Below are positions 27,944 to 36,622 of a stretch of DNA of 64,000 bases, in pieces (position 1 is the first letter of the stretch; each line of letters starts with the position of its first letter). Below the pieces are notes generated by a model. That model was not told the origin of the DNA and did not search any database. It saw only the letters and a program-made list of their open reading frames with translations. The translations under genes and the position numbers were made by a program. Source of the DNA: Pseudomonas sp. JUb42 (GTDB lineage Bacteria > Pseudomonadota > Gammaproteobacteria > Pseudomonadales > Pseudomonadaceae); contig NZ_JANUFD010000023.1 in NCBI RefSeq assembly GCF_024807945.1, forward strand, positions 18,582 to 82,581, given 5' to 3'.

Positions 27944-28440
27944 TTGCGCACACCAAACTGGTGCAGGCGTGGCGGGTAGTTGAAGTCTTCTTCACCGGCG
28001 CGGGAATGGTGATGGCCGCCGCCGTAGGCGCCGTGCTCCGGCTGGAACGGCGCTTCGATGGATTCGGTATGGGCGCCCAACTGATCGAGCATGGCCTTGA
28101 GCACATAGTCATCGAGTAGACGCAGCCAGCCGTCACCGACTTGCAGGGCGACGTGGCGGTTGCCCAGATGGTAGGCCGCACGGGTCAGTTCGAAAGCATT
28201 GGAACAGGTAACGTGCATCAGTTGTTCAGGCCGAGCACAGACCCGCACGATACGGCCGTCCTCGGCTTTGAGGAATTCACCGTCGCGCAGCGGCTGCTGG
28301 CCGCGTTCGAGAAACAGGCCGACATCTTCACCGTCAGCACTGAAACAGCGCAGGCGACTCTTGCTGCGCGCCTCGAAGTTCAGGTGCAACTCGGCAGCCC
28401 ATTCGGCCTGGGGTTCGATTCTTTGATGAATCACCAACAT
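27940..28440 (-). CDS. ureE: Urease nickel metallochaperone UreE
   Basis: A 166-residue nickel-delivery protein: N-terminal peptide-binding domain (MLVIHQRIEPQAEW), C-terminal metal-binding domain with the HVTCSNAFELTRAAYHLGNRHV segment containing the dimer-interface His, and a modest His-rich tail (HGAYGGGHHHS). The ATG at 28440 was chosen over a TTG at 28473, because the sigma-54 element at 28479-28495 would start transcription near 28468, after that TTG. First gene of ureEFGJ. Confidence 0.96.
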   Translation of the reverse strand: MLVIHQRIEPQAEWAAELHLNFEARSKSRLRCFSADGEDVGLFLERGQQPLRDGEFLKAEDGRIVRVCARPEQLMHVTCSNAFELTRAAYHLGNRHVALQVGDGWLRLLDDYVLKAMLDQLGAHTESIEAPFQPEHGAYGGGHHHSRAGEEDFNYPPRLHQFGVRK

Positions 28441-28478
28441 TGAGGGGGCATCCGGCTGATTGCGATGCTTCAAGTTAG

Positions 28479-28495
28479 AGCAAGGGGCTTGCCAA
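28479..28495 (-). promoter_or_regulatory. Sigma-54 promoter of ureEFGJ
   Basis: Read on the minus strand, TTGGCAAGCCCCTTGCT matches YTGGCACGRNNNTTGCW at all fixed bases but two, with exact GG-GC spacing. The predicted start, near 28468, gives a leader of about 28 nt before the ureE ATG. Confidence 0.65.
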
Positions 28496-28579
28496 CAGTG
28501 CAGAGTGTAGGAAATAGCTGACGGATCGGTAGCCTTGCCGAGGATTTATGTCAGATAACGGTGCCAGATTAATCCAAGG

Positions 28580-28596
28580 TGCATCTTTGTGGTGCG
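28580..28596. promoter_or_regulatory. Putative NtrC-binding palindrome upstream of ureE
   Basis: TGCATCTTTGTGGTGCG differs from TGCACC-N4-TGGTGCA at two fixed bases. Its centre lies about 120 nt upstream of the predicted sigma-54 start, a usual enhancer distance. Confidence 0.5.
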
Positions 28597-28617
28597 TTGA
28601 CGTGGGTGTGCACATCC

Positions 28618-28667
28618 GTAGGAACGGCTTTAGCCGCGAGCGCTCTCCCGGTTAAAGCCGGTCCTGC
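28618..28667. repeat. REP pair, class C variant
   Basis: GTAGGAACGGCTTTAGCCGC and CCGGTTAAAGCCGGTCCTGC with a short centre, between ureE and the TetR gene. Confidence 0.8.
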
Positions 28668-28688
28668 GTGAAAACCACTGCGGCTGGC

Positions 28689-29321
28689 TCACTCGGTACT
28701 GCCCAGCCCCTGCCAGTGCTTGGCGCCGATAAAGATAAAGCGCAACTGCTGGGTGATCTTGGCTTCGGGGGTCAGATGCTGGGGCAGGGAGGCTGCTGGC
28801 GGGTCGATCAGCTCCGGGAGCATGGAGAACACGCTGCGTACCACCAGGTCGGCAATAATCGACAGCGCGGCGGCATCCAGGTGTTGCCAGCGGGTCATGT
28901 TGCCAAGGTCGGCGGCAAGGTCGGTACTGATGCCCTCGCGCAATGCCGCCAGGGCCTGGCGGACTCGCACCGAACCGCCGTACTGCTCCCTTGCAAGAAA
29001 AAGGAACTGCGAGCGATTGGCCGCCACCACATCAAGGAAGATACGCACCGAGGCGTCGGTAATACCGCCCAGCAGTACTTCATTGTGGCGCACCATGCGC
29101 AGGGTTTCGCGGAAGGTCTGGCCGACTTCGCTGACCAGGGCCAGGCCGAGTTGGTCCATGTCATCGAAGTGGCGATAGAAACCGGTCGGCACGATCCCCG
29201 CCGTGCGCGCCACTTCCCGCAGGCTCAGGCTGCCAAACCCGCGCCCGCTCTCCATCAGGCTGCGAGCGGCGTCGAGCAAGGCGTGGCGGGTCTGCTGTTT
29301 CTGTTCGGCACGAGGCAGCAT
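28689..29321 (-). CDS. desT: TetR-family regulator of fatty-acid desaturation, DesT/FabR-like
   Basis: A 210-residue TetR-family protein. The N-terminal HTH (SLSLREVARTAGIVPTGFYRHFDD) and the downstream FLAREQYGG segment follow the FabR/DesT pattern; these repressors read the ratio of unsaturated to saturated acyl-CoA and control membrane-lipid desaturation genes. As I recall PAO1, desT (PA4890) also lies beside ureE, with desC-desB next to it. Here no desaturase follows: the next minus-strand gene upstream is a small secreted protein and then AsmA. The ATG at 29321 is preferred over a GTG 12 codons earlier; neither has a strong ribosome binding site. The symbol is by homology and synteny. 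Confidence 0.8.
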   Translation of the reverse strand: MLPRAEQKQQTRHALLDAARSLMESGRGFGSLSLREVARTAGIVPTGFYRHFDDMDQLGLALVSEVGQTFRETLRMVRHNEVLLGGITDASVRIFLDVVAANRSQFLFLAREQYGGSVRVRQALAALREGISTDLAADLGNMTRWQHLDAAALSIIADLVVRSVFSMLPELIDPPAASLPQHLTPEAKITQQLRFIFIGAKHWQGLGSTE

Positions 29322-29428
29322 GGGACGGCTGAATTCTGCGAGGAGAGGGTGCGGCACTCTAGCAAATGCGCTGGAGGATGTGTGCAGGAAGCAATTCTGA
29401 AGGCGCGAATTCTGTGAACACTAACAGT

Positions 29429-29515
29429 GTGGGAGCGAATTTATTCGCGAATGCGGTATTTCAGTCGCACGTGCGTTGAATGTACTGGCCTCTTCGCGAA
29501 TGAATTCGCTCCCAC
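29429..29515. repeat. REPIN, class A
   Basis: GTGGGAGCGAATTTATTCGC and the complement GCGAATGAATTCGCTCCCAC flank a variable centre. Confidence 0.9.
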
Positions 29516-29544
29516 AATTCGCTCCCGCAGATTAACAGCTGGAC

Positions 29545-29760
29545 TTAGACGCGCTGATACTGCTGCACCACACGCTCAGGATCATGTTCGGCTACGCGCT
29601 TGTATTGACGGCTGATGCAGTCTTCTTGCGCGACGTGTACATGCTCAGCCTGCGAACCGGCTTTCATTTCGGCGGACGGCGCGTGTTCAGCCACAGGCAT
29701 GGCGATGGCGCTGGCCGCGAAAATGGAAAGGGACAGGCTGAGCAACAGATGGAGTTTCAT
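29545..29760 (-). CDS. Small secreted protein
   Basis: A 71-residue protein. Residues 1-20 (MKLHLLLSLSLSIFAASAIA) are a Sec signal peptide; the mature part of about 50 residues has a His/Glu-rich stretch (AEHAPSAEMKAG, EHVHVAQED) and one Cys. I do not recognise a family. The ATG at 29760 lies at the signal start; an upstream in-frame ATG gives a non-signal extension. The 320-bp gap upstream (29761-30082) is AT-rich and shows no other feature I can name. Confidence 0.65.
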   Translation of the reverse strand: MKLHLLLSLSLSIFAASAIAMPVAEHAPSAEMKAGSQAEHVHVAQEDCISRQYKRVAEHDPERVVQQYQRV

Positions 29761-30082
29761 GAAGGGGTGCTTCTCGATAGGGCATTTAATTGGGTACGAG
29801 GGCAATATTACCCGCAATCTGTCGATGCAAAATTACAAAAAATTAATGGTAACAATCGATGAAATTGATTGTTGTAGCAAAGCCCCGTGAATCGTGGCGT
29901 GCAGGGTTTTGCTTTTGCGCCGCAATGGGGATTTTTCGTCCTGTGCTGCTTCATCATCGCGCTTTTCGTCCTGGTTGCTAAAAACCGGTAATCCAATCAA
30001 ACCCTTGGCGCTTTAATCAGTCGAACAACAAAGTCGTACGCAAACTGCCGCAGAAGGCAGCTTGTTATTGGGAGAGGCACGC

Positions 30083-32149
30083 ATGACGCGCAGTCGAAAA
30101 ATTCTTGCCTGGAGCGGTGGCATCCTGCTGCTGGTTCTGGTCGTCCTGATCGTCGTTATTGCTACTTTCGACTGGAACAGGCTCAAGCCCACCATCAATG
30201 AAAAGGTCAGCGCCGAGCTGCATCGGCCTTTCGCCATCAATGGCAACCTGGCGGTGGTCTGGGCGCGGGAGCCGGATGAAGGCGGCTGGCGCGCCTGGGT
30301 GCCGTGGCCGCACATGATTGCCGAAGACCTGAGCCTGGGTAATCCGGACTGGTCGAAAACCCCGCAAATGGTCACCCTCAAACGCGTCGAACTGCGCCTG
30401 GCGCCCTTGCCTTTGCTGATGCAGCGCGTGGTCATCCCGCGCATCGATCTGACCGGCCCCGAGGCACGCCTGGAGCGCCTGGCCGATGGCCGCGCCAACT
30501 GGGTCTTTGATTTGCCCAAGGCCGATCCCAATGCCAAGCCCTCCAGCTGGGTAGTGGATATCGGTGCGATCAAGTTCGACAAGGGTTTGGTCAGCCTGAA
30601 CGACCAGACCCTCAAGACCCAGCTGGACCTGGTGATTGATCCGCTGGGCAAGCCGATTCCCTTTGCCGATATCGTCGGCGGCAAGGAGGCGAAAAAGGCC
30701 CAGGACAAAGGCGCTACACCGCAGGACTACGCGTTTGGCCTGAGCGTTAAAGGCCAGTATCACGGCCAGGCATTGCAGGGCACGGGCAAGATCGGCGGCC
30801 TGCTGGCGCTCAAGGACGCCGCGCAGCCGTTCCCGGTGCAGGCGGATGTGCAGGTCGGCGATACCCGTATCGCCATTGCTGGCACTTTGACCGACCCGCA
30901 GAATCTCGGCGCTCTGGATCTGCGTCTGAAACTGGCAGGTACCAGCCTGGGCAATCTCTATCCACTGACCGGCGTGACCCTGCCTGAGTCGCCGGCATAC
31001 GCCACCGATGGTCACCTGATCGCCAAGCTGCATGACCCGGCGGGCATGAACTTCAAGTACGAGAACTTCAACGGCAAGATCGGCCAGAGTGACATTCATG
31101 GTGACCTGGGTTTCGTCGCCAGCCAGCCTCGGCCGAAACTGACCGGCAAACTGGTCTCTGAGCAACTGCTGTTTACTGACCTGGCGCCGTTGATTGGTGC
31201 GGACTCCAAAGCCGATCAGAAGAAGCGCGGCAGCGACAGTCAGCAACCGGCGGGCAAGGTACTGCCGGTGCAGAAGTTCGAGACTGATCGTTGGGCGGCC
31301 ATGGATGCCGACGTCGAATTCACCGGCAAGAAAATCGTCAAAAGCCCTGAGCTGCCTTTTACTGACCTCTATACCCACGTCGTGCTCGACGACGGCCAGC
31401 TCAAGCTGCAACCCCTGCGCTTTGGTGTGGCCGGGGGCAAGCTCGATGCCGATCTGCAGCTCGATGGTCACGCCCAGCCGCTGCAGGCACAGGTCAAGCT
31501 GAGTGCACGCAACTTCAAGCTCAAGCAACTGTTCCCGACCTTCGAGCCGATGAAGACCAGTTTTGGCGAACTCAATGGCGACGCTGATTTCAGCGGGCGC
31601 GGTAACTCCGTCGCCGATTTGCTCGGCACTGCCAACGGTAATTTGAAGTTGCTGGTCAATGACGGCGCGGTCAGTCGCGGCCTGATGGAAATCGCCGGGC
31701 TCAACGTCGGCAACTACGTGGTCGGCAAAATGTTTGGTGACAAGGACGTGAAGATCAATTGTGCCGCCTCGGACCTGAGTATCAAGGATGGTCTGGTGAC
31801 GCCACGACTGTTCGTCTTCGATACCGAGAACGCGATCATTTATATCGATGGCACGGTGAATATGAAAACCGAGCAACTGGATATGAAAATCAGCCCCGAA
31901 TCCAAGGGCTTCCGCGTGTTTTCGTTGCGTTCGCCGCTGTATGTGAACGGTCCATTCGCCAAACCCAATGCCGGTGTCGAGAGCGGCCCATTGCTGCTGC
32001 GTGGTGCAGGGATGGTGGCGTTGGGAGTGGTTGCAGGGCCTGCGGCGGGCTTATTGGCTCTGGTCGCGCCTAGTGGCGGTGAGCCTAATCAGTGTGCGCC
32101 GTTGCTGGAGCAGATGCGGGCGGGGAAGGCACCGAAGACGGTGAAGTAA
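30083..32149 (+). CDS. AsmA-family envelope protein
   Basis: A 688-residue AsmA-family protein. Residues 12-34 (ILLLVLVVLIVVIATF) are an N-terminal inner-membrane anchor, and the long remainder is periplasmic, built of AsmA repeats (FDWNRLKPTINEKVSAELHRPFAING is the family start; a C-terminal segment with LNVGNYVVGKMFGDKDVKINC is typical of AsmA_2). Relatives (AsmA, TamB, YhdP) act in lipid transport between membranes and in outer-membrane assembly. The ATG at 30083 follows GGGAGAGG; the residues upstream are not signal-like. Single-gene unit with a class A repeat after it. Confidence 0.92.
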   Translation: MTRSRKILAWSGGILLLVLVVLIVVIATFDWNRLKPTINEKVSAELHRPFAINGNLAVVWAREPDEGGWRAWVPWPHMIAEDLSLGNPDWSKTPQMVTLKRVELRLAPLPLLMQRVVIPRIDLTGPEARLERLADGRANWVFDLPKADPNAKPSSWVVDIGAIKFDKGLVSLNDQTLKTQLDLVIDPLGKPIPFADIVGGKEAKKAQDKGATPQDYAFGLSVKGQYHGQALQGTGKIGGLLALKDAAQPFPVQADVQVGDTRIAIAGTLTDPQNLGALDLRLKLAGTSLGNLYPLTGVTLPESPAYATDGHLIAKLHDPAGMNFKYENFNGKIGQSDIHGDLGFVASQPRPKLTGKLVSEQLLFTDLAPLIGADSKADQKKRGSDSQQPAGKVLPVQKFETDRWAAMDADVEFTGKKIVKSPELPFTDLYTHVVLDDGQLKLQPLRFGVAGGKLDADLQLDGHAQPLQAQVKLSARNFKLKQLFPTFEPMKTSFGELNGDADFSGRGNSVADLLGTANGNLKLLVNDGAVSRGLMEIAGLNVGNYVVGKMFGDKDVKINCAASDLSIKDGLVTPRLFVFDTENAIIYIDGTVNMKTEQLDMKISPESKGFRVFSLRSPLYVNGPFAKPNAGVESGPLLLRGAGMVALGVVAGPAAGLLALVAPSGGEPNQCAPLLEQMRAGKAPKTVK

Positions 32150-32168
32150 GAGTTCGCCCATGTCACAT

Positions 32169-32258
32169 GTGGGGGCGGATTTATCCGCGAAGATGGCGTA
32201 TCAGGCGACAAAAATGCGTCGAATGTACGGTCGTCTTCGCGAATGAATTCGCTCCCAC
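32169..32258. repeat. REPIN, class A
   Basis: A degraded left arm GTGGGGGCGGATTTATCCGC and a right arm GCGAATGAATTCGCTCCCAC. It lies between convergent genes. Confidence 0.9.
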
Positions 32259-32277
32259 CGGGTGGGAGCTTACTTGG

Positions 32278-32811
32278 TTACAGGTCTTTCAGAATGTCGG
32301 CCATATCGTCGGCATGTTCTTCTTCCTGAGCCAGGATGTCTTCGAAGATGCGGCGGGTGGTCGGGTCCTGGTCACCAATGAACTGGATGATTTCCCGGTA
32401 GCTGTCGACCGCGATACGCTCGGCCACCAGATCCTCGTAGACCATCTCTTTCAAGGTATTGCCCGCGACGTACTGCGCGTGGGAGTTCTTCGACAGGGTG
32501 TCGGGGTTGAATTCCGGCTCACCGCCCAGTTGCACGATGCGCTCGGCCAGCAGGTCGGCGTGCTCGGCTTCCTGCTGCGCGTGCTCGAGGAACTCTGCTG
32601 CCGCGACACTGGCCTTCAGGCCGGTGGCCATGTAGTGGTGGCGCTTGTAGCGCAGCACGCACACCAGTTCAGTGGCCAGTGATTCGTTGAGCAGCCGCAG
32701 GATGGTTTCGCGGTCGGCGCTATAGCCTTCGGTCACGGCACCGTTTTGCACATTCTGGCGTGCACGCTGACGAAGGGTGTTTACATCGGACAATTGCTGC
32801 ACGTTACTCAT
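32278..32811 (-). CDS. Ferritin-like diiron protein (bacterioferritin-like)
   Basis: A 177-residue four-helix-bundle protein. Diiron-ligand motifs: Glu in LNESLATELVCVLRYKRHHYM, EHAQQEAEHADLLAERI (ExxxxxxEH pattern) and ILAQEEEHADDMADILKDL. It resembles PA4880 (annotated as probable bacterioferritin) but is longer than typical Bfr, with an N-terminal extension, and lacks an obvious haem-binding Met. A role in iron storage or peroxide detoxification is likely; cytosolic. The ATG at 32811 begins MSNVQQLSDVNTLR. Single-gene unit. Confidence 0.88.
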   Translation of the reverse strand: MSNVQQLSDVNTLRQRARQNVQNGAVTEGYSADRETILRLLNESLATELVCVLRYKRHHYMATGLKASVAAAEFLEHAQQEAEHADLLAERIVQLGGEPEFNPDTLSKNSHAQYVAGNTLKEMVYEDLVAERIAVDSYREIIQFIGDQDPTTRRIFEDILAQEEEHADDMADILKDL

Positions 32812-32903
32812 CAGGTATCTCCATGGCGTGTACGGTTATCCGTCAGGCTCTATGGCTTGAGCGGTCACAAATTGTGAGTCCCGGCGCCATGGAATAGTTC
32901 GGT

Positions 32904-33242
32904 TTAGTTCGACCGCTGATTCTTCTCGTGCTGCTCGCAGGTCATGAAGCCTTTGCTGTCGACCTTGCCGATATCGTTGAACGACACGTAATAAACCTGC
33001 TTGGCGCCGTCCTTGCTCAGTACATAGTTATTGCAGGTGCCGGGATAGGCCTTGCGCAGCATGCGGCTGGACGGTTCGCCGCCGATGGTCAGGACCTGCT
33101 GTTCATTCATGCCCAGCTCCACTTGCTTGACCAGCGGCTGGCTGCGGTAGGTCAGGTAATCCACCGGGTTCTGCACCTGGCTGTGGCTACAGCCCGCAAG
33201 AGTGGTGAAGACGGCCAGGGCGGCGAGGGTTTGCTTGTACAT
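32904..33242 (-). CDS. osmE: OsmE-like osmotically inducible lipoprotein
   Basis: A 112-residue lipoprotein with a lipobox at LAGC (Cys18), a short SmpA/OmlA fold (LGMNEQQVLTIGGEPSSRM, NNYVLSK) and a polar C-terminal tail. OsmE of E. coli is an outer-membrane lipoprotein induced by osmotic stress; P. aeruginosa osmE (PA4876, as I recall) sits in the same gene order. Start at 33242 from the signal-peptide Met. No partner gene; next to the ferritin-like gene, same strand, 92 nt apart. Confidence 0.9.
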   Translation of the reverse strand: MYKQTLAALAVFTTLAGCSHSQVQNPVDYLTYRSQPLVKQVELGMNEQQVLTIGGEPSSRMLRKAYPGTCNNYVLSKDGAKQVYYVSFNDIGKVDSKGFMTCEQHEKNQRSN

Positions 33243-33410
33243 GGCGATTACTCGTGGGAAAGAGCCTCAGGAAGGGCCCGATACCGGTTTGAGCCCTGAG
33301 ATTGCACAAGAGTTCGATGTTGGGGTGGCGATAAAGCATTACTTTGCCACGACGCTGGTTTTGTCATCTTCAGCGGTTATTGCTGGACGGATGGTCGCTA
33401 AGGAGTGCTC

Positions 33411-34301
33411 ATGGCAGAAGATCAGGCAACCCGTTATCCCTTGTTGCTGGTGCCCGGCATGTTGGGGTTTGTCCGGCTGGGTTTCTATCCGTACTGGTTC
33501 GGCATCGTCAAGGCGCTGCGCCGGGGCGGGGCGCAGGTCTACCCGGTGATGGTCTCGGCCATGCACTCCACCGAAGTGCGCGGCGAACAGTTGCTGGCGG
33601 CTATCGACGAGATCCTGCGTGAGACGGGTGCGCAAAAGGTCAACCTGATCGGCCATAGCCATGGCGCCCTGACCAGTCGTTATGTCGCGGCGCGCCATCC
33701 CGAACGGGTGGCGTCAGTCACCTCGGTGGCCGGGCCCAATCATGGTTCGGAGCTGGCCGACTATCTGGAGCGGCGTTTCCCTCTGGGCAGCTTCGGCAAT
33801 GGCGTACTCAACGTGGTGCTGGGTGTTTCGGTCTGGCTCCTGGGGCTGTTGGAAACCGGCTATCGCGGCCCGCGCCTGCCCATGGATATCGATGCGTCGC
33901 ACATGTCCCTGACCACCCGTGGCGTTGAACAATTCAATCGCCAGTATCCCCAGGGCCTGCCGCAGACTTGGGGCGGGCAGGGCGAGGAGCTGGTCAATGG
34001 CGTGCGTTATTACTCCTGGTCAGGGACCTTGCAGCCCGGGCGCAGTAATAAGGGTAGTAATCGCTTTGACGGCAGTAACCTGACCTGCCGCTTGTTTGCC
34101 CACGCTTTCGCCCATGAACGCGAACAGTGTGACGGCATGGTCGGGCGCTACAGCTCGCACCTGGGCACGGTGATCGGCTCCGACTATCCGCTGGACCACT
34201 TCGATATCGTCAACCAGCACTTCGGCATGGTCGGCAAGGGCGCCGACCCGGTCGGGCTGTTCATGCAGCACGCCGGACGGCTCAAGGCCTCAGGACTGTA
34301 G
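33411..34301 (+). CDS. Triacylglycerol lipase-like alpha/beta hydrolase
   Basis: A 296-residue hydrolase of the Pseudomonas family I lipases. Oxyanion region VPGMLGF, the nucleophile elbow GHSHG with Ser83, the ASVTSVAGPNHGSELADYL segment, and a C-terminal Asp/His pair (GSDYPLDHFDIVNQHFG). The ATG at 33411 follows AAGGAG. Unlike secreted LipA-type lipases no signal peptide is visible, and no foldase (lif) gene is adjacent, so it is likely cytosolic or exported by another route. Its stop overlaps the convergent DMT transporter by 12 nt. The substrate is uncertain; cofactor Ca2+ likely. Confidence 0.88.
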   Translation: MAEDQATRYPLLLVPGMLGFVRLGFYPYWFGIVKALRRGGAQVYPVMVSAMHSTEVRGEQLLAAIDEILRETGAQKVNLIGHSHGALTSRYVAARHPERVASVTSVAGPNHGSELADYLERRFPLGSFGNGVLNVVLGVSVWLLGLLETGYRGPRLPMDIDASHMSLTTRGVEQFNRQYPQGLPQTWGGQGEELVNGVRYYSWSGTLQPGRSNKGSNRFDGSNLTCRLFAHAFAHEREQCDGMVGRYSSHLGTVIGSDYPLDHFDIVNQHFGMVGKGADPVGLFMQHAGRLKASGL

Positions 34302-35177
34302 CGCGACCGGGCGCAACGGCGTGCGCCAGCGTTCGGCAAGGATCACCCCGACAAGGGTCAGGCCGCCGCCGAGCAGGTGAAAGGACGCCAGCTGTTCGCC
34401 CAGGATCAGTGCCGCTGCCAGCACCGTGACGATCGGCAGCAGATTGAAGAACAGCGTGGTGCGCTCCGGCCCCAGACGGGCGATTGATTGCATCCACAGC
34501 AACGGCGCGAGCATTGAAGTCGGGATGCCGGCATACAGCACCAGCGCGATATTGTGCATGTTCAGCCCGACCCGTGGCGTCAGCAGGAACATCGGCAGCA
34601 GCATGATGGTTGCCGCCACGGCCTGCAGATACAGCAGTTGCAGCGGCGGCAAGCGCAGCTGCCATTTGCGCAACAGGATGCTATAGACCGCAAACGCCAA
34701 GGCGGCCAACAGCAGCATGGCATCCCCCAGATTCAGCCCCTGGTGGGCCAGATTGCCGATATGCCCGGCCGACACCACTTCCAGTACCCCGGCCACCGAA
34801 ATCAGCGCGCCGATGACCGCCCCCCAGGTCAGTTGCGAGCCGAGCACGACCGAAGCCATCAGCAGCGCCATGATCGGAATCAGCGACGGAATGATGGCCA
34901 TGTTGGTAGCCGAGGTGATGCCCGCCGCGAAGTAGGCCAGGCTTTGAAAGAGGGCCATGCCCAAGGCGGCCAGGACTATGACCTTGCCTAGCACCGGCTT
35001 GATCGCCGCACGATTGCGCAACACCGGCAGGATCAGGAAGGGCGTAAACAGCAGCGCCGCCAGCAGCCAGCGATAAAAGCCGATCTCCGACGGTCCGATG
35101 GCCCCGGCGCTGGCCTTGGTGACAAGGGTATTGCCGGCCCAGATCAGGACCGTCAACAGGGGAAGCAGATAAGACAT
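34290..35177 (-). CDS. EamA/DMT-family transporter
   Basis: A 295-residue drug/metabolite transporter with ten predicted helices in two EamA repeats (first from about residue 3, second near 150). Start MSYLLPLLTVLIWAGNTLVTKASAG is typical. The divergent AraC gene starts 95 nt away, which suggests it regulates this exporter. Convergent with the lipase, overlapping by 12 nt. The exported compound is not known. Confidence 0.92.
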   Translation of the reverse strand: MSYLLPLLTVLIWAGNTLVTKASAGAIGPSEIGFYRWLLAALLFTPFLILPVLRNRAAIKPVLGKVIVLAALGMALFQSLAYFAAGITSATNMAIIPSLIPIMALLMASVVLGSQLTWGAVIGALISVAGVLEVVSAGHIGNLAHQGLNLGDAMLLLAALAFAVYSILLRKWQLRLPPLQLLYLQAVAATIMLLPMFLLTPRVGLNMHNIALVLYAGIPTSMLAPLLWMQSIARLGPERTTLFFNLLPIVTVLAAALILGEQLASFHLLGGGLTLVGVILAERWRTPLRPVALQS

Positions 35178-35272
35178 GAATGACGCGTCTCCATAATGAA
35201 CCCGGAGTATCTGCCTGTCTGGTTGGCTGGCTATACTCCGTTTCAGACAATCAGCTATTCAAGACGGACATC

Positions 35273-36079
35273 ATGGCCACAAAGATCGTCAACATGCCCA
35301 GGGTGCCGGTCAGTGGCCTGGAATCTGATCAGCCGCTGTTCATTTATCTGCGTTACGGCGAGTTTGGCGCTGACAGCTACAGCGATACCCACAGCCATAC
35401 CTGGGGCCAGCTCAACTACGCGTCCCGTGGCGTGATGCAGATCGAAGTCGGCAGCCAGCGCTTTCTGTCGCCGCCGCAATATGGCGTGTGGGTGCCGCCG
35501 GGCATGGAGCACAGCTGTTACATGCGCGATGCGGTGGTCTATCGCTCGGTGTATATCGCCAGCGAGCAATGCAGTGATTTCCCCAGCGAGCCTTGCACGC
35601 TGGAGATCGGGCCGATCCTGCGAGCCATCTTCGGTGACTTCGCCGAGCGCGATGTGCGCCTTCCCGAAACGCCCGCCGATATCCGCCTGGCCCAGGTGCT
35701 GATCGACCAGTTGCGCAGCGCGCCGGTGCAGACGCGCTACCTGCCTTATGCGCAGAGCGCAGGCCTGGCCCTGGTGATGCAAGCATTGCAAGCCGACCCC
35801 AGCGACAACCGCACCCTGGCCGAGTGGGCGCAGCAGGTGTACGTCAGTGAACGCACCCTGGCCCGGCAATGCCTGCGCGAATTGGGCATGAGCTTCGGCG
35901 ACTGGCGCCAGCGCCTGCGCTTCCTGGCCGCCATCGAAGCGCTGGACAGCCGTCAGACCGTGCAGGAAATCGCGTTCGACATGGGCTACAGCAGCGCCTC
36001 GGCCTTTATCGCCATGTTCCAGCGTCAGGCCGGTTGCACGCCGGAGCAGTACCGTCGTCAAGGCAGCGGCCATGCCTGA
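35273..36079 (+). CDS. AraC-family regulator divergent from the DMT transporter
   Basis: A 268-residue AraC/XylS-type regulator with an N-terminal cupin effector domain (HSHTWGQLNYASRGVMQIEV) and a C-terminal double HTH (LAEWAQQVYVSERTLARQC, then VQEIAFDMGYSSASAFIAMF). The layout resembles NimR/YeaM-type regulators, which control a divergent exporter. The ATG at 35273 is the natural start (MATKIVNMPRVP); an in-frame ATG upstream gives a tail without homology. Probably controls the adjacent exporter. Confidence 0.9.
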   Translation: MATKIVNMPRVPVSGLESDQPLFIYLRYGEFGADSYSDTHSHTWGQLNYASRGVMQIEVGSQRFLSPPQYGVWVPPGMEHSCYMRDAVVYRSVYIASEQCSDFPSEPCTLEIGPILRAIFGDFAERDVRLPETPADIRLAQVLIDQLRSAPVQTRYLPYAQSAGLALVMQALQADPSDNRTLAEWAQQVYVSERTLARQCLRELGMSFGDWRQRLRFLAAIEALDSRQTVQEIAFDMGYSSASAFIAMFQRQAGCTPEQYRRQGSGHA

Positions 36080-36155
36080 CACGTCTCGCAACATTTGTTG
36101 ACTACACTTCAAGACAGACTGCGCTGACTGGCGCAGCGGTCAGGGAGATGGATCG

Positions 36156-36461
36156 ATGAATATAGTGCGTGCTTCTCTGCTGTGCGTGGGCCTGCTCATC
36201 AGTGCTCAGGGCTTTGCTGCCACGGCGCAACAAAACAAGATGACCACCTGCAACGCCGACGCCACCGCCAAGTCGCTCAAGGGCGATGAACGCAAGGCCT
36301 TCATGAGCACTTGCCTCAAAGCCACCCCGGCTGTTCCGGCCGCAACAGCGCTGACGCCGCAGCAGGAAAAAATGAAGTCCTGCAATGCCGATGCGGCGAG
36401 CAAAACGCTCAAGGGTGACGCGCGCAAGACCTTCATGAGCGACTGTCTCAAGAAGAAATAA
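36156..36461 (+). CDS. PsiF-repeat periplasmic protein
   Basis: A 101-residue protein with a 21-residue signal peptide (cleaved after GFA) and two PsiF repeats (QNKMTTCNADATAKSLKGDE and QEKMKSCNADAASKTLKGDA). Each repeat holds a Cys pair. The function is unknown; E. coli psiF responds to phosphate starvation. Followed by a stable hairpin. No partner is visible. Confidence 0.9.
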   Translation: MNIVRASLLCVGLLISAQGFAATAQQNKMTTCNADATAKSLKGDERKAFMSTCLKATPAVPAATALTPQQEKMKSCNADAASKTLKGDARKTFMSDCLKKK

Positions 36462-36493
36462 TTCTTCGCGGGCAGCCTGACCGATAGCAAAGC

Positions 36494-36526
36494 CACGCCA
36501 ACCCTGATCGCGCCTGGGTTGGCGTG
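36494..36526 (+). terminator. Hairpin after the PsiF gene
   Basis: CACGCCAACCC and GGGTTGGCGTG form an 11-bp stem with an 11-nt loop. It is followed by A residues rather than a T tract, so intrinsic termination is uncertain. Confidence 0.5.
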
Positions 36527-36622
36527 AAAAATCCGCTTTCACTCCCACTCATCAGATGACTGGTTCTCGCCCCGGAACGCTGGCAGACTGCCCACCTCTT
36601 TGCGTTGCGGGTTTGAAGGGCT

